From the NCBI RefSeq assembly GCF_900104515.1, contig NZ_FNJL01000001.1:1-64000 (forward strand): a stretch of 64,000 nt of DNA, read 5' to 3'. Positions 8,585 through 17,258 of the stretch are shown one piece after another (within the stretch, counting starts at the first letter, position 1; each line of letters begins with the position of its first letter). The notes below the pieces were generated by a model. That model was not told where the DNA came from and did no database searches. It saw only the letters and a list, made by a program, of their open reading frames with translations. Source of the stretch: Paracidovorax cattleyae. GTDB taxonomy: Bacteria > Pseudomonadota > Gammaproteobacteria > Burkholderiales > Burkholderiaceae_C. The position numbers were made by a program, and so were the translations under genes.

Positions 8585-8666
8585 GCGCATGTCTCCATCG
8601 TTGTGATGGGGCCGCGCGGACTGGCGCCGCGCTCGTCAAGGCCCCGGGGGGAACTAGGTCGGCCGG

Positions 8667-9890
8667 TCAGGCCACGGCGCGGGCCTCGCGCAGCGCATCG
8701 ATGGCGCCGGGTCCGTAGCCCAGCCCTTCGAGCAGTTCGCGCGTGTGCTCGCCCAGGCGCGGCGGGTCGGCGCGCACGGGCAGGCGTTCGCCGTCCATGC
8801 GCAGCGGCATGAGCGTGACGCGCGTGCGTTCGCCGGCGCGATCGCCGTCGGGCAGCGTGATCTCGGCCAGGCCGCCGGTGGCGTTCAGGTGGGGATCTTC
8901 GAAGAGCTGCTCCGGCCGCAGGATGGGTGCGAACGGCAGGCCGTGGCGCTCGAAGATGGCGGCCAGCGCTTCGGCCGTGTGCTCCGCCAGCCGCCGCCGC
9001 AGCTCCGGCAGCAGGGTGCCGCGGGCCCGCACGCGGTCGTTGTTGGTGGCCAGGGCCGGGTCGGCCTTCAGGTCGTCGTAGCCCATGGCGCCGCAGAAGG
9101 CGAGCCACTGCGCATCGCTTACCGCCGCCAGGAAGATCTGGCCGCCGTCCTTCACGCTGAACACGTCGTACACGGCCCAGGAGGAGATGCGGTCCGGCAT
9201 GGGCGCCGCGGGCTGGCCGGTGACGGCGTACTGCATCATGTGCTGGCCTACCAGGAACACGTTGTTCTCGAACAGCGCGGAATCCACCTCCTGGCCGCGG
9301 CCGGTGTGCGCGCGCTGCATCAGCGCCGCCATGGCGCCGATGGCGCCGAACATGCCGCCCATGATGTCGTTCACGCTGGTGCCGGCACGCAGCGGGTCGC
9401 CAGGGCGGCCCGTCATGTAGGCGAGCCCGCCCATCATCTGCACCACCTCGTCGAGCGCCGTGCGGTGCTCGTAGGGCCCCGGCAGGAAGCCGGTGTGGTT
9501 CACGTACACCAGCCGCTCGTTCAGGCGCGAGAGCGCGGCGTAGTCCAGGCCGTACTTGGCCATCACGCCGGGCTTGAAGTTCTGCGCCACGACGTCCGCG
9601 GAGGACGCGAGGCGGATCGCCACCTCCAGGCCCCGGGGGCTGCGCAGGTCGATGGCGATGCTCTTCTTGTTGCGGTTGAACATGGGGAAGAAGCCAGCGC
9701 CCGCGCCCAGCAGGTGGCGCGTGCGGTCGCCGTCCACGGGCTCGACCTTGATGACCTCGGCGCCGAGGTCGGCCAGCACCATGCCGCAGGTCGGCCCCAT
9801 GACCATGTGGGTGAACTCCACCACGCGCAGGCCCGCCAGCGGCAGGGAGGATTGCGGGGACGGGGCCGGAGAAGCAGTCAGGGAAGTCAT
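8667..9890 (-). CDS. CaiB/BaiF family (type III) CoA-transferase
   Basis: Transfers CoA between an acyl-CoA donor and an organic acid through an aspartyl-CoA thioester. The 407-residue protein has the family start LAGLRVVEFTHMVMGPTCG, the ADLGAEVIKVEP block at about 40-51, NRNKKSIAIDL, and the catalytic aspartate as D175 in SVNDIMGGMFG. It lies between the HMG-CoA lyase family gene (105 bases upstream) and a Bug receptor gene. The order suggests activation of a dicarboxylic or hydroxy acid to its CoA ester before retro-aldol cleavage. The substrate is not evident from sequence. No strong Shine-Dalgarno sequence precedes the ATG. Confidence 0.86.
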   Translation of the reverse strand: MTSLTASPAPSPQSSLPLAGLRVVEFTHMVMGPTCGMVLADLGAEVIKVEPVDGDRTRHLLGAGAGFFPMFNRNKKSIAIDLRSPRGLEVAIRLASSADVVAQNFKPGVMAKYGLDYAALSRLNERLVYVNHTGFLPGPYEHRTALDEVVQMMGGLAYMTGRPGDPLRAGTSVNDIMGGMFGAIGAMAALMQRAHTGRGQEVDSALFENNVFLVGQHMMQYAVTGQPAAPMPDRISSWAVYDVFSVKDGGQIFLAAVSDAQWLAFCGAMGYDDLKADPALATNNDRVRARGTLLPELRRRLAEHTAEALAAIFERHGLPFAPILRPEQLFEDPHLNATGGLAEITLPDGDRAGERTRVTLMPLRMDGERLPVRADPPRLGEHTRELLEGLGYGPGAIDALREARAVA

Positions 9891-9995
9891 GGACGGCGGA
9901 AATGAAGGAACGGGCGGGACAAAGGACCAATGGCAGACAGACGGGGCACCGCGAACGCGCAGCCAGACACGCAGGGCGTGCGGGCCGGGCCCGCT

Positions 9996-10973
9996 TCAGG
10001 CGGGCAACGGCTCGGGCCGCGCCACGAGGCCGCCCCGGGGCAGGCCGGCGCGCCACAGTGTCCCATGCAGGGTCTCGCCCGCCAGCCACTCCGGCACGCG
10101 ACCGCGCAGGGCCAGCAGGGCCGGCAGGTCCAGGCCGGTGGCGATGCCCATGCGCTCCAGCATGAAGGCGAGGTCTTCCGTGGCCACGTTGCCGCTGGCG
10201 CCGGGCGCATGCGGGCAGCCGCCGATGCCGGCCAGGCTCGCGTCGAACCGCGTGACGCCGGCCTGCCAGGCCGCGCAGGCATTGGCCAGGCCCATGCCGC
10301 GGGTGTCGTGGAAGTGCGCGCAGGCGAGCCGGTCGCCCACCCGGTCGCGGGCCTTGCCGAAGAGCCGGGCGACCGAGGCCGGGTCCGCATAGCCCACGGT
10401 GTCGGCCAGGCTCACGCGGTCGGCCCCGGCGTCCAGCAGCGCCTGCAGGAGGCGCAGCACCTCGGCTTCGTCCACGTCGCCCTGCAGCGTGCAGCCGAAG
10501 GCCGTGCCCACGCCGCCCTCGATGAGGGTGCGGCTGCCGGAGGCATCGCGCGCCGCGCGGATGCGCGCCACCTCGGCCACGACCTCGTCGGGGGTCTTGC
10601 GCAGGTTGGCCAGGCTGTGCGCATGGCTGGCCGAGAGCGGCACGACCATCAGGTGGGCGCCGCACTCCAGGGCGCGCTCGGCGCCCTTCAGGTTGGGCAC
10701 CAGCACCGAGGCCACGAGACCCGGCAGCGTCCGGGCGAATGCCAGCACCTCGGCCGTGTCCGCCAGCTGCGGCAGCAGGCGCGCGGGCACGAAGGAGCCC
10801 ACCTCGATCTCCCGCTGCCCGGCAGCGTGGGCCGCGGCGACCCAGGCGATCTTGCGCTCCGTGGGAAGGACGGCGGCGATGCTCTGCAGGCCGTCGCGCA
10901 GGCCGACCTCGCGCACCTGTGCGCGCGGCGCGGGGCCGCGCTCCGGGGCGGACGCTTCGGTGGATGGGGTCAT
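9996..10973 (-). CDS. Hydroxymethylglutaryl-CoA lyase family protein
   Basis: Retro-aldol lyase splitting HMG-CoA or a related acyl-CoA such as citramalyl-CoA. 325 residues, TIM barrel. Diagnostic pieces: VREVGLRDGLQ near residues 20-30 (substrate/metal-binding Arg-Asp), HFHDTRGMGLAN (HxH metal ligands), and GGCPHAPGASGN, the HMG-CoA lyase signature with the catalytic cysteine. The start is the ATG at 10973 with GGAG six bases upstream. First gene of the minus-strand cluster, divergent from a LysR gene; a perfect dyad lies between them. The CoA-transferase next to it points to CoA activation followed by cleavage to acetyl-CoA plus a keto acid. Confidence 0.86.
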   Translation of the reverse strand: MTPSTEASAPERGPAPRAQVREVGLRDGLQSIAAVLPTERKIAWVAAAHAAGQREIEVGSFVPARLLPQLADTAEVLAFARTLPGLVASVLVPNLKGAERALECGAHLMVVPLSASHAHSLANLRKTPDEVVAEVARIRAARDASGSRTLIEGGVGTAFGCTLQGDVDEAEVLRLLQALLDAGADRVSLADTVGYADPASVARLFGKARDRVGDRLACAHFHDTRGMGLANACAAWQAGVTRFDASLAGIGGCPHAPGASGNVATEDLAFMLERMGIATGLDLPALLALRGRVPEWLAGETLHGTLWRAGLPRGGLVARPEPLPA

Positions 10974-11046
10974 GGATGTCTCCTCGTGCCCGGCCGTCGG
11001 CGGCCGTGTGCCCCATTCTAGAAATTCCCGCACACTCCATGATCTC

Positions 11047-11066
11047 AATTCTGGAAGCCCAGAATT
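11047..11066. promoter_or_regulatory. Perfect dyad, probable LysR operator
   Basis: AATTCTGG-AAGC-CCAGAATT is a perfect 8+8 bp inverted repeat in the gap between the divergent lyase and LysR genes. It contains ATTCT-N8-AGAAT, the AT-rich dyad style bound by LysR-type proteins. It ends 21 bases before the LysR ATG, where binding would also block transcription or translation of the regulator itself. A partial copy (ATTCTAGAAATT) lies near 11017-11028, on the lyase side. Confidence 0.65.
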
Positions 11067-11087
11067 TCCCGAAAGGAACATCTCAAC

Positions 11088-12026
11088 ATGCGCTCCCTCG
11101 ATCTCCAGACCCTGCGGCTGTTCGTGGCCGTCTGCGAACAGCGCAACATCGCGCGCGCCGCGGAGCGCGAGTCCATCGTGGGCTCGGCGGTCAGCAAGCG
11201 CCTGGCGCAGCTCGAGGACACCCTGGGCACCCGGCTGCTGGTGCGCAGGCGCCACGGCGTGGCCCCGACGCCCGCCGGGGAGACGCTGCTGGAGCACGCG
11301 CGCGAGATGCTGGCCACCGCAGGCCGCATCGAGCGCGACATGGCCGGCTTCGCCACCGGCGTGCGCGGCCACGTGCGCATGCTGGTCACCGCCTCGGTCA
11401 TGGCCGAATCGCTGGCCGAAGACGTGGCCGCCTTCCTGCAGGAGCCCGCGCACCGCGACATCCAGGTGAGCATGGAAGAGCGCGTGAGCCCGGAGGTGGT
11501 GCGTGGCGTGCGCGAGGGCAGCGCGTCGCTGGGCATCTGCTGGGACGCGGCCGACCTGCAGGGGTTGCACACGCGGTCCTACCGCAGCGACCACCTCGCC
11601 ATCGCGGCGCACCCGTCCCATCCCGTGGCGGCCCTGGAGACCGTGCGCTTCGCCGACGTGCTGGGCTACGAGTTCGTCAGCATGCCCGCCCTGAGCGCGG
11701 TGCAGGTGCTGCTGGCGCGCGCGGCCGCGCTGGAGGGCCGCAGCCTGCTGCACCGGGTGTTCGTGTCGAATTTCGACGCCGCGCTGCGCGTGGTGCGCGC
11801 CAACCTCGCCATCAGCGTGGTGCCGCGCGAGGTGGCGGAGCCGTTCGCCGCCGCCAGCGGCGTGCGCGTGGTGCCGCTGGCCGATCCCTGGGCCCGCCGG
11901 CGCTTCGCCCTGTGCGCCCGGGCGGGCGAAGGCCTGCCCGCCGCCGCGGCGCTGCTGGCCGATTACCTGGCCCGCCGCGGGGGCAATGGGGCCGAAGCGC
12001 GAGTGCAACCGGCGCGTAACACCTGA
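11088..12026 (+). CDS. LysR family transcriptional regulator of the CoA-transferase/lyase cluster
   Basis: 312-residue LysR-type regulator: helix-turn-helix at about residues 4-62 (LDLQTLRLFVAVCEQRNIAR, then AVSKRLAQLEDTLGTRLLVR) and a C-terminal substrate-binding-like domain. The ATG at 11088 follows AAAGGA. Divergent from the lyase gene with the 20-bp dyad at 11047-11066 between them, so it very likely controls the cluster and itself. The helix-turn-helix reads ESIVGSAVSKRLAQLE where many LysR proteins have a SQPALSRQI-like recognition helix. Confidence 0.88.
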   Translation: MRSLDLQTLRLFVAVCEQRNIARAAERESIVGSAVSKRLAQLEDTLGTRLLVRRRHGVAPTPAGETLLEHAREMLATAGRIERDMAGFATGVRGHVRMLVTASVMAESLAEDVAAFLQEPAHRDIQVSMEERVSPEVVRGVREGSASLGICWDAADLQGLHTRSYRSDHLAIAAHPSHPVAALETVRFADVLGYEFVSMPALSAVQVLLARAAALEGRSLLHRVFVSNFDAALRVVRANLAISVVPREVAEPFAAASGVRVVPLADPWARRRFALCARAGEGLPAAAALLADYLARRGGNGAEARVQPARNT

Positions 12027-12074
12027 GTTATTTGGGCGAGGCGCCTGCCAGACATGAATTTTGAGCTATTAAAC

Positions 12075-12103
12075 TTGTAGCAAACGGATTTCCACGCTAT
12101 ATT
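12075..12103 (+). promoter_or_regulatory. Sigma70-type promoter for the HxlR-like regulator
   Basis: TTGTAG (12075-12080) and TATATT (12098-12103) are separated by 17 bases, within an AT-rich patch in otherwise GC-rich sequence, 67 bases before the start codon at 12170. Confidence 0.55.
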
Positions 12104-12169
12104 TTCGCGGTGCCCGGGTGCCCATCCGTCCCGCCAGCCGCGCCCTCCCATGCGCAAGGAGAACCCGCC

Positions 12170-12505
12170 ATGAGTTCCAAGGAAAACGCCGCCATCAACC
12201 AGCTGTTCGAGAAGCTCGAATGCCGTTATGCGCTGCGCGTGCTCTGGGCCCTGCGCGACGGCCACCCGCAGACGTTCCGGCTGCTGCAGGACAGCGTGGG
12301 CGGCATCACGCCCAACACCCTCAACACCCGCATCAAGGAGCTGCGCGAGGCCGGCCTGCTGGACCACGGCAGCGACGGCTACACGGTCACCCCCTCGGGG
12401 GTGGACCTGCTCAAGCGCCTGAGCGACGTGCAGGCTTTCGCCACCCGCTGGGTCGCCGCCCGCTCCGCCAAAGCCGCCGCGGCGTCCGCAGCCACCCGCA
12501 GCTGA
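12170..12505 (+). CDS. HxlR-like winged-helix transcriptional regulator
   Basis: Small DNA-binding protein of 111 residues. The body matches the HxlR/MarR-type winged helix: LFEKLECRYALRVLWALRDG (first helices), ITPNTLNTRIKELREAGLLD (recognition helix and wing entry) and YTVTPSGVDLLKRL. The ATG at 12170 is chosen because AAGGAG lies eight bases upstream at 12156-12161. The single cysteine (C18, in LECRY) sits where HxlR-type sensors keep a redox-active cysteine, so thiol sensing is possible but not shown. It precedes an FKBP isomerase gene in the same direction with 63 bases between; its targets are unknown. Confidence 0.78.
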   Translation: MSSKENAAINQLFEKLECRYALRVLWALRDGHPQTFRLLQDSVGGITPNTLNTRIKELREAGLLDHGSDGYTVTPSGVDLLKRLSDVQAFATRWVAARSAKAAAASAATRS

Positions 12506-12568
12506 CAGGCGGGCAGCGGCCCCCGCGGCCCTTCCCCCTTCCCTTTACCCACCCCAGGAGTTTTCCCC

Positions 12569-12928
12569 ATGGCATTCACCACCACCCCGTCCGGCCTGCA
12601 GTACGAAGACACCACCGTCGGCGAAGGCAACGAGGCCACCAGCGGCCAGCCGGTCCGCGTGCACTACACCGGCTGGCTCTACAACGATGGCCAGCAGGGC
12701 GCGAAGTTCGACTCCAGCCGCGACCGCAATGCCCCGTTCGAGTTCCACCTCGGCGCAGGCATGGTGATCAAGGGCTGGGACGAAGGCGTGCAGGGCATGA
12801 AGATCGGCGGCCAGCGCACGCTCATCATCCCCGCCGCCCTGGGCTACGGCGCGCGCGGCGCGGGCGGCGTGATCCCCCCGAATGCCACGCTGAAGTTCGA
12901 CGTGGAACTGCTCGGCGTCGGCCGCTGA
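12569..12928 (+). CDS. FKBP-type peptidyl-prolyl cis-trans isomerase
   Basis: Catalyses proline isomerisation during protein folding. At 119 residues it is a single FKBP domain with no signal peptide, so cytoplasmic. Typical blocks: TTPSGLQYEDTTVGEG, VRVHYTGWLYNDG, KFDSSRDRNAPFEFHLG, VIKGWDEGVQGMKIGG, RTLIIPAALGYG and IPPNATLKFDVELL; the aromatic and Asp residues of the binding pocket are present. An AGGAG lies eight bases before the ATG. Confidence 0.93.
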   Translation: MAFTTTPSGLQYEDTTVGEGNEATSGQPVRVHYTGWLYNDGQQGAKFDSSRDRNAPFEFHLGAGMVIKGWDEGVQGMKIGGQRTLIIPAALGYGARGAGGVIPPNATLKFDVELLGVGR

Positions 12929-13065
12929 GCCGCTTTTCCGGGGCCGGCCACAGCGCCGGTCCACGGCCGCCGTGCCGCACGTTCCGCAGCACGGCAACCT
13001 TTCCCCCGCCCACGGGCACCCACGACGCGCAGAACATCCTGCCGCAACCCGTGGAGTCTCGTCCC

Positions 13066-14154
13066 GTGAAAATTTCCCGCCACCTGCTGGGCCTGGCGCC
13101 CGCAGCCGCCCTCTTCCTGGCCGCCTGCGGAGGCGGCAGCAGCCCGACCCCGTCCGTCGCCACCGCGTTCACCGCGCGCACCGTGGTGTCCGACGGCAGC
13201 GTCCCGTCCACGCAGACGGACCCCAACCTCAAGAACGGCTGGGGCATCGCCTTCAATCCCCAGGGCTTCGTGTGGGTGACGGCCACCGCCACCCAGAAAT
13301 CCACGCTCTACGACGGCAACGGCGTACCGCAGTCGCTGGTGGTCACGGTGCCGCCCGCGGGCAGCGTGCCGGCCAACCCCACCGGCATCGTGTTCAGCGG
13401 CAGCAGCGACTTTCAGGTCACCAAGGGCGGCGTGACCGGCCCGAGCCGCTTCATCTTCTCCAGCGAAGACGGCAGCATCGCCGGCTGGAGCCCCGCCGCG
13501 GACCTGAGCAACGCCATCGTCACCTACAGCGACGGTGCGGGCGGCGCGGTGTACAAGGGCCTGGCGATCGCCGCCAACGGCAATGCCAACTTCCTCTACG
13601 CCACCGACTTCCGCAACCGCAAGGTGGACGTGTTCGACGGCAGCTTCCGCAAGGTCCGTCTGGCCAGCGACTTCTCCGACCCGCAACTGCCCGCCGACTA
13701 CGCCCCTTACGGCATCCAGGCCATCGGCTCGCGCATAGTGGTGACCTATGCGCGCCAGGACGCCAGCGGCCGCAACGCCGTGCACGCCAGCGCCACGGGC
13801 GCCGTGAACCTGTTCAATACCGACGGCACGCTGGCCCAGCGCCTGCTGCAGCCCGGCGCCCCGCTGAACGCGCCCTGGGGCGTGGCCCTGGCACCCGCGA
13901 ACTTCGGCGGCGCTTCCGGCCAGTTGCTGATCGCCAACGAGGGCGACGGCACCATCGGCGCCTTCGACATGGCCACCGGCGTGACGAAGGGCGTGCTGGC
14001 CCAGGGCGACGGCACCGTGCTGCGCGTGGACGGGCTGCGCGGCATCGCATTCGGCAACGGACTGAACCAGCAGCCGCTCAACACGCTGTTCTACATCGCC
14101 GGCCCGAACCAGGGTGCCAACGGCGCCTACGGCCGGGTGGACCCGCAGAACTGA
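13066..14154 (+). CDS. TIGR03118-like beta-propeller lipoprotein
   Basis: 362-residue exported protein. The N-terminus (KISRHLLGLAPAAALFLAAC) is a lipoprotein signal with the lipobox LAAC, lipid cysteine C21. The mature part has repeated blade-like segments (NGWGIAFNPQGFVWVT, PTGIVFSGSSDF, YKGLAIAANGNANFLYATDF, NAPWGVALAPANFGGASGQL, LIANEGDGTIGAFD), as in the TIGR03118 group of NHL/SMP-like propellers. Start is a GTG with GGAG nine bases upstream; another in-frame GTG at 13051 is less likely. Function unknown; members are often annotated only by family. A hairpin without T-run follows at 14156-14178. Confidence 0.75.
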   Translation: MKISRHLLGLAPAAALFLAACGGGSSPTPSVATAFTARTVVSDGSVPSTQTDPNLKNGWGIAFNPQGFVWVTATATQKSTLYDGNGVPQSLVVTVPPAGSVPANPTGIVFSGSSDFQVTKGGVTGPSRFIFSSEDGSIAGWSPAADLSNAIVTYSDGAGGAVYKGLAIAANGNANFLYATDFRNRKVDVFDGSFRKVRLASDFSDPQLPADYAPYGIQAIGSRIVVTYARQDASGRNAVHASATGAVNLFNTDGTLAQRLLQPGAPLNAPWGVALAPANFGGASGQLLIANEGDGTIGAFDMATGVTKGVLAQGDGTVLRVDGLRGIAFGNGLNQQPLNTLFYIAGPNQGANGAYGRVDPQN

Positions 14155-14188
14155 TCCGGCCCAAACCGCGGGGGCCGGGCGCCGGCCT

Positions 14189-14656
14189 TCAACCGAACAG
14201 CGCGTCCTGCAGCCGGCGGTACTTTTCCTCGCCGACCAGTTCGCGGATCTTCGGGGCCAGCGCGGCGAGTTCCTCGACGTTGCGCGCCCCCTCCACCGCC
14301 AGGTTCAGGCGGAAGCCGCGCAGGCCGGCGCCGGAGGTGAGTTCGGTGGCGACCCGGTAGGCGCCCTGGTAGCGGTCCGCCATCGCCGTGGCGGCCGGTA
14401 CCGGGGCCGGCTCCGCGGCGGCCGGCGCGGGCTGCGGACGCGCCAGGGGCCGCCCGTCCGGGCTCTCCAGCAGCCCCTGGTCGATCATGGCCTGCACGTC
14501 GTCCATGGTGATGCCCATGGCCGCCGTGGCGGCCAGCACCTGCCCCACGGTGCGCCGGCCGTCGAAGAGGATGAACGCGGATCGCTGGCGCGGCGTGAGG
14601 CCGCCATGGCGATCCTTGAGAGCCAACTGGCCGGCGGGGGTTTTGACGAGGAGCAC
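14189..14656 (-). CDS. Conserved hypothetical protein
   Basis: About 155 residues if the GTG at 14656 is the start; the start is uncertain and no clear ribosome-binding site was seen. No signal peptide or membrane segment. The N-terminal half (LALKDRHGGLTPRQRSAFIL, then GRRTVGQVLAATAAMGIT) resembles a small helical DNA- or ligand-binding fold, followed by an Ala/Pro-rich linker at about 80-100 and a C-terminal helical part ending KIRELVGEEKYRRLQDALFG. It follows the symporter gene on the same strand after 137 bases. I do not recognise a function. Confidence 0.6.
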   Translation of the reverse strand: MLLVKTPAGQLALKDRHGGLTPRQRSAFILFDGRRTVGQVLAATAAMGITMDDVQAMIDQGLLESPDGRPLARPQPAPAAAEPAPVPAATAMADRYQGAYRVATELTSGAGLRGFRLNLAVEGARNVEELAALAPKIRELVGEEKYRRLQDALFG

Positions 14657-14793
14657 GGTGGATCCGGCACACGGCCGCGAGTGGCGAAGTGCGGTGCAGA
14701 GTCGCACGCGCCCCCGGGTTTGTGAATCCGGGTTTCTTCTGTGCACGGGGCGCGCACGGGCCGGCGCCCACCCCCATCGCGACGCGCGTGCCG

Positions 14794-16887
14794 TCAGCCG
14801 GCTGGCCGGGAGGCCACGTCCGCCCGGCGCGTCGCCAGGCTGACCGTCCACGCCGCCGCCAGCCCCGCAGGTACGCCGAACACGCCCGCGGAGACCGGGT
14901 CGATGCCGAACCACAGGCCGTCCGGCAGCAGCCAGGCCGGCACCACGGCCTGCACGGCCTCGGTGGGCGCGGCGAGGTAGTAGAGCGCCGTGCCCAGGCC
15001 GCAGAGCATGCCCGCCACGGCGCCCTGGCGCGTGGCACCCCGCCAGAAGATACCCAGCACCATGGTGGGCACGAAGGCCGAGGCAGCGATGGAGAACGAT
15101 GCCGACACCATGGGCAGGATCTCCGAGCGCTTGAGCGCAGCGACGAAGGCCGCGCACAGCGCCACCGCCAGCAGCGCGAACTTGGTGAGGATCACGCGGT
15201 GCTCGGGCGATAACGGCCGGCTGCGGCGGCTGCCGTGCAGGTAGAGGTCGCGCACCAGTGCATTGCTGATGGTGAGCAGCAGCCCGTCGGCGGTGGACAG
15301 GGCCGCCGCCAGCCCGCCCGCGGCCACCAGCCCGGAGATCACGTAGGGCAGGCCGCCCAGCTCCGGCGTGGCCAGCATGATGAGGTCGGCGCCGAGCCGG
15401 ATCTCGCCGAACTGCACGATGCCGTCGCCGTTGACGTCCTGCACGGACAGCAGCGAAGGATCGACCCGCGACCACTGCCCGATCCAGCCCGGGAGCGCAT
15501 CGAATCGGCTGCCCACGAGGTTCTGCATCACCTCGAACTTGACCAGCACGGCGAGGGCCGGTGCGCTCAGATAGAGCAGCGCGATGAAGAACAGCGACCA
15601 CGCGACCGAAGCGCGCGCGGCCGAGGGCGTGGGCACGGTGTAGTAGCGCGTGAGCAGGTGCGGCAGCCCCGCGGTGCCGACCATCAGGCAGAACATCAGC
15701 GCCAGGAAGTTGCGGCGCGATACCTCGTAGGCCTCGCGCTCCGCGGGCGTGCCTTCGGGGTCGCCCGCGTAGGCCAGGCCGTGGGGCGGCAGTCCGCCGA
15801 GCGGACGGGCACGCTCCCGGGCCTCGCGCATCTCGCGCGTCCAGAGCTCGCGCGCGGCCTCGGCGTCGCGCGGCAGCAGGGCCAGTTCGCGGCTGGCGGC
15901 CACCACGAGGGCGACGTCGGCATGCGCATCGCGCAGCCCGTGCACGCGCTCGCGCGCCGCCTCGCGCTCCCGCTCCAGGGCCGCGGTCACGTCGCGCAGC
16001 CGCTCCTGCAGTTCGCGGGCGCGGCGCTCGTGCGCGGCGACCACCTCGCGCTCGGCGGGCGACTGCAGCAATTGCGATTCCAGCGCGGCGATCTTGCCGA
16101 TCTGCCCGCCATAGACCGCGGCCGCGAGCGGATTGCCCAATTGCTTGTACGCCAGCCACGACACGGGAATGAGAAAGGCCAGCAGGATGACCACGTACTG
16201 CGCCACCTGCGTCCAGGTGATCGCGCGCATGCCCCCGAGGAACGAGCACAGCAGCACGCCGCCCAGGCCCAGCATGATGCCGATCTCGAACTGCACTCCC
16301 GTGAGCCGCGAGGCGATCAGGCCCACGCCGTAGATCTGCGCCACCACATAGGTGAAGGAGCACAGCATCGCCGCGAGCGCCGCGATCACGCGCGGCCAGC
16401 GCCCGCCGAAGCGCACCTGGAAGAATTCGGGAATGGTGTAGAGGTTCATCGCGCGCAGGTGCGGCGCGATCAGCAGCGCGACGAGGCAGAAGCCCCCCGT
16501 CCAGCCCAGCAGGTAGGCCAGGCCCCCGGCCTGCCCCGGCCCGCCCGAGAAGCCCTGCAGGTAGAGCGCACCCGAGAGGCTGATGAACGAGGCCGCGCTC
16601 ATCCAGTCGGCCGCCGCCGCCATGCCGTTGTAGAACGGCGGGATGCGCCGGCCGGCGACGTAGTACTCCTCCGGGTCGGTGGTGCGGCCATAGACGCCGA
16701 TGGCCGCATAGACCATCACCGAGAGGAAGAGGAAGATCGGCCCGATCCACTGCCGCGACAGGCCCCGGTGCTCCGCCCAGGCCATGAGGGCCAGGAAGGC
16801 GAGCACGCCCGCGGTGTAGAGCGCGAGCAGGCGGTGCAGTCGCCGGTTTCCTGCGGCCCCGGTGGCGCCGGGGCGCCCGTCAGCCAT
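14794..16887 (-). CDS. Sodium:solute symporter (VC_2705-type, ActP/acetate-permease relative)
   Basis: Inner-membrane sodium-coupled carrier of the SSS family, 697 residues, with about 13 hydrophobic helices. Family blocks: DPEEYYVAGRRIPPFYNGMA, AADWMSAASFISLSGALYL, LYTIPEFFQVRFGG and AALSTADGLLLTISNALVRD. Between helices, roughly residues 275-385, there is an insert of about 110 residues very rich in Arg, Glu and Ala (LESQLLQSPAEREVVAAHER and onward), likely a cytoplasmic coiled coil. Start at ATG 16887 overlaps the stop of the DUF4212 gene (ATGGCTGA), so the two are coupled. Substrate is probably a small carboxylate such as acetate, by family only. Confidence 0.82.
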   Translation of the reverse strand: MADGRPGATGAAGNRRLHRLLALYTAGVLAFLALMAWAEHRGLSRQWIGPIFLFLSVMVYAAIGVYGRTTDPEEYYVAGRRIPPFYNGMAAAADWMSAASFISLSGALYLQGFSGGPGQAGGLAYLLGWTGGFCLVALLIAPHLRAMNLYTIPEFFQVRFGGRWPRVIAALAAMLCSFTYVVAQIYGVGLIASRLTGVQFEIGIMLGLGGVLLCSFLGGMRAITWTQVAQYVVILLAFLIPVSWLAYKQLGNPLAAAVYGGQIGKIAALESQLLQSPAEREVVAAHERRARELQERLRDVTAALEREREAARERVHGLRDAHADVALVVAASRELALLPRDAEAARELWTREMREARERARPLGGLPPHGLAYAGDPEGTPAEREAYEVSRRNFLALMFCLMVGTAGLPHLLTRYYTVPTPSAARASVAWSLFFIALLYLSAPALAVLVKFEVMQNLVGSRFDALPGWIGQWSRVDPSLLSVQDVNGDGIVQFGEIRLGADLIMLATPELGGLPYVISGLVAAGGLAAALSTADGLLLTISNALVRDLYLHGSRRSRPLSPEHRVILTKFALLAVALCAAFVAALKRSEILPMVSASFSIAASAFVPTMVLGIFWRGATRQGAVAGMLCGLGTALYYLAAPTEAVQAVVPAWLLPDGLWFGIDPVSAGVFGVPAGLAAAWTVSLATRRADVASRPAG

Positions 16888-17242
16888 CGGAGCGCGGCGC
16901 GGCGTCCTGCGCCCGCGCATCCGCTCGCTCGAAGCGGTCCATCGCCACGCAATAGACCACCACGATGGCGATGAAGGCCAGTACCGCGCCCTGCGAGGCG
17001 ATCCAGTAGCCCAGCGGCCAGTCGCCCACCCGCCAGGTCAGGTCCCGCACGAAGTAGCACGCCCCGAAGGACACCGCCGCCCAGGCCACCAGCAGCACCG
17101 CCTTCAGCCAGAGGTGGCGCGCGTCGTGCAGGTCGGGCGCGAACGGCGCCGCGGCCCCTCCGGCTTCGCCGTACGGGTCGGGGGTGGCGCGCTCGCGGCC
17201 GTCCGCGACCCGCGGCGCAGGGGGTGGCGGCGACGCGGGCAT
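16880..17242 (-). CDS. DUF4212 small membrane subunit of the symporter
   Basis: 120-residue inner-membrane protein with two hydrophobic helices (LKAVLLVAWAAVSFGACYFV and GYWIASQGAVLAFIAIVVVY) and the DUF4212 pattern of Trp/Phe between them (VRDLTWRVGDWPLGYW). DUF4212 proteins are nearly always encoded just before a VC_2705-type symporter, as here, with overlapping stop and start. It is probably an accessory or stabilising subunit. The first 40 residues are Pro/Ala-rich and may not be structured. Confidence 0.85.
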   Translation of the reverse strand: MPASPPPPAPRVADGRERATPDPYGEAGGAAAPFAPDLHDARHLWLKAVLLVAWAAVSFGACYFVRDLTWRVGDWPLGYWIASQGAVLAFIAIVVVYCVAMDRFERADARAQDAAPRSDG

Positions 17243-17258
17243 GGGCCGGCGTGCGCCG

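Noticed and set aside
9996-12008. 670-codon frame extending the lyase upstream
   Set aside because: The extension lies opposite the LysR gene; the ATG at 10973 has a ribosome-binding site and the conserved start.
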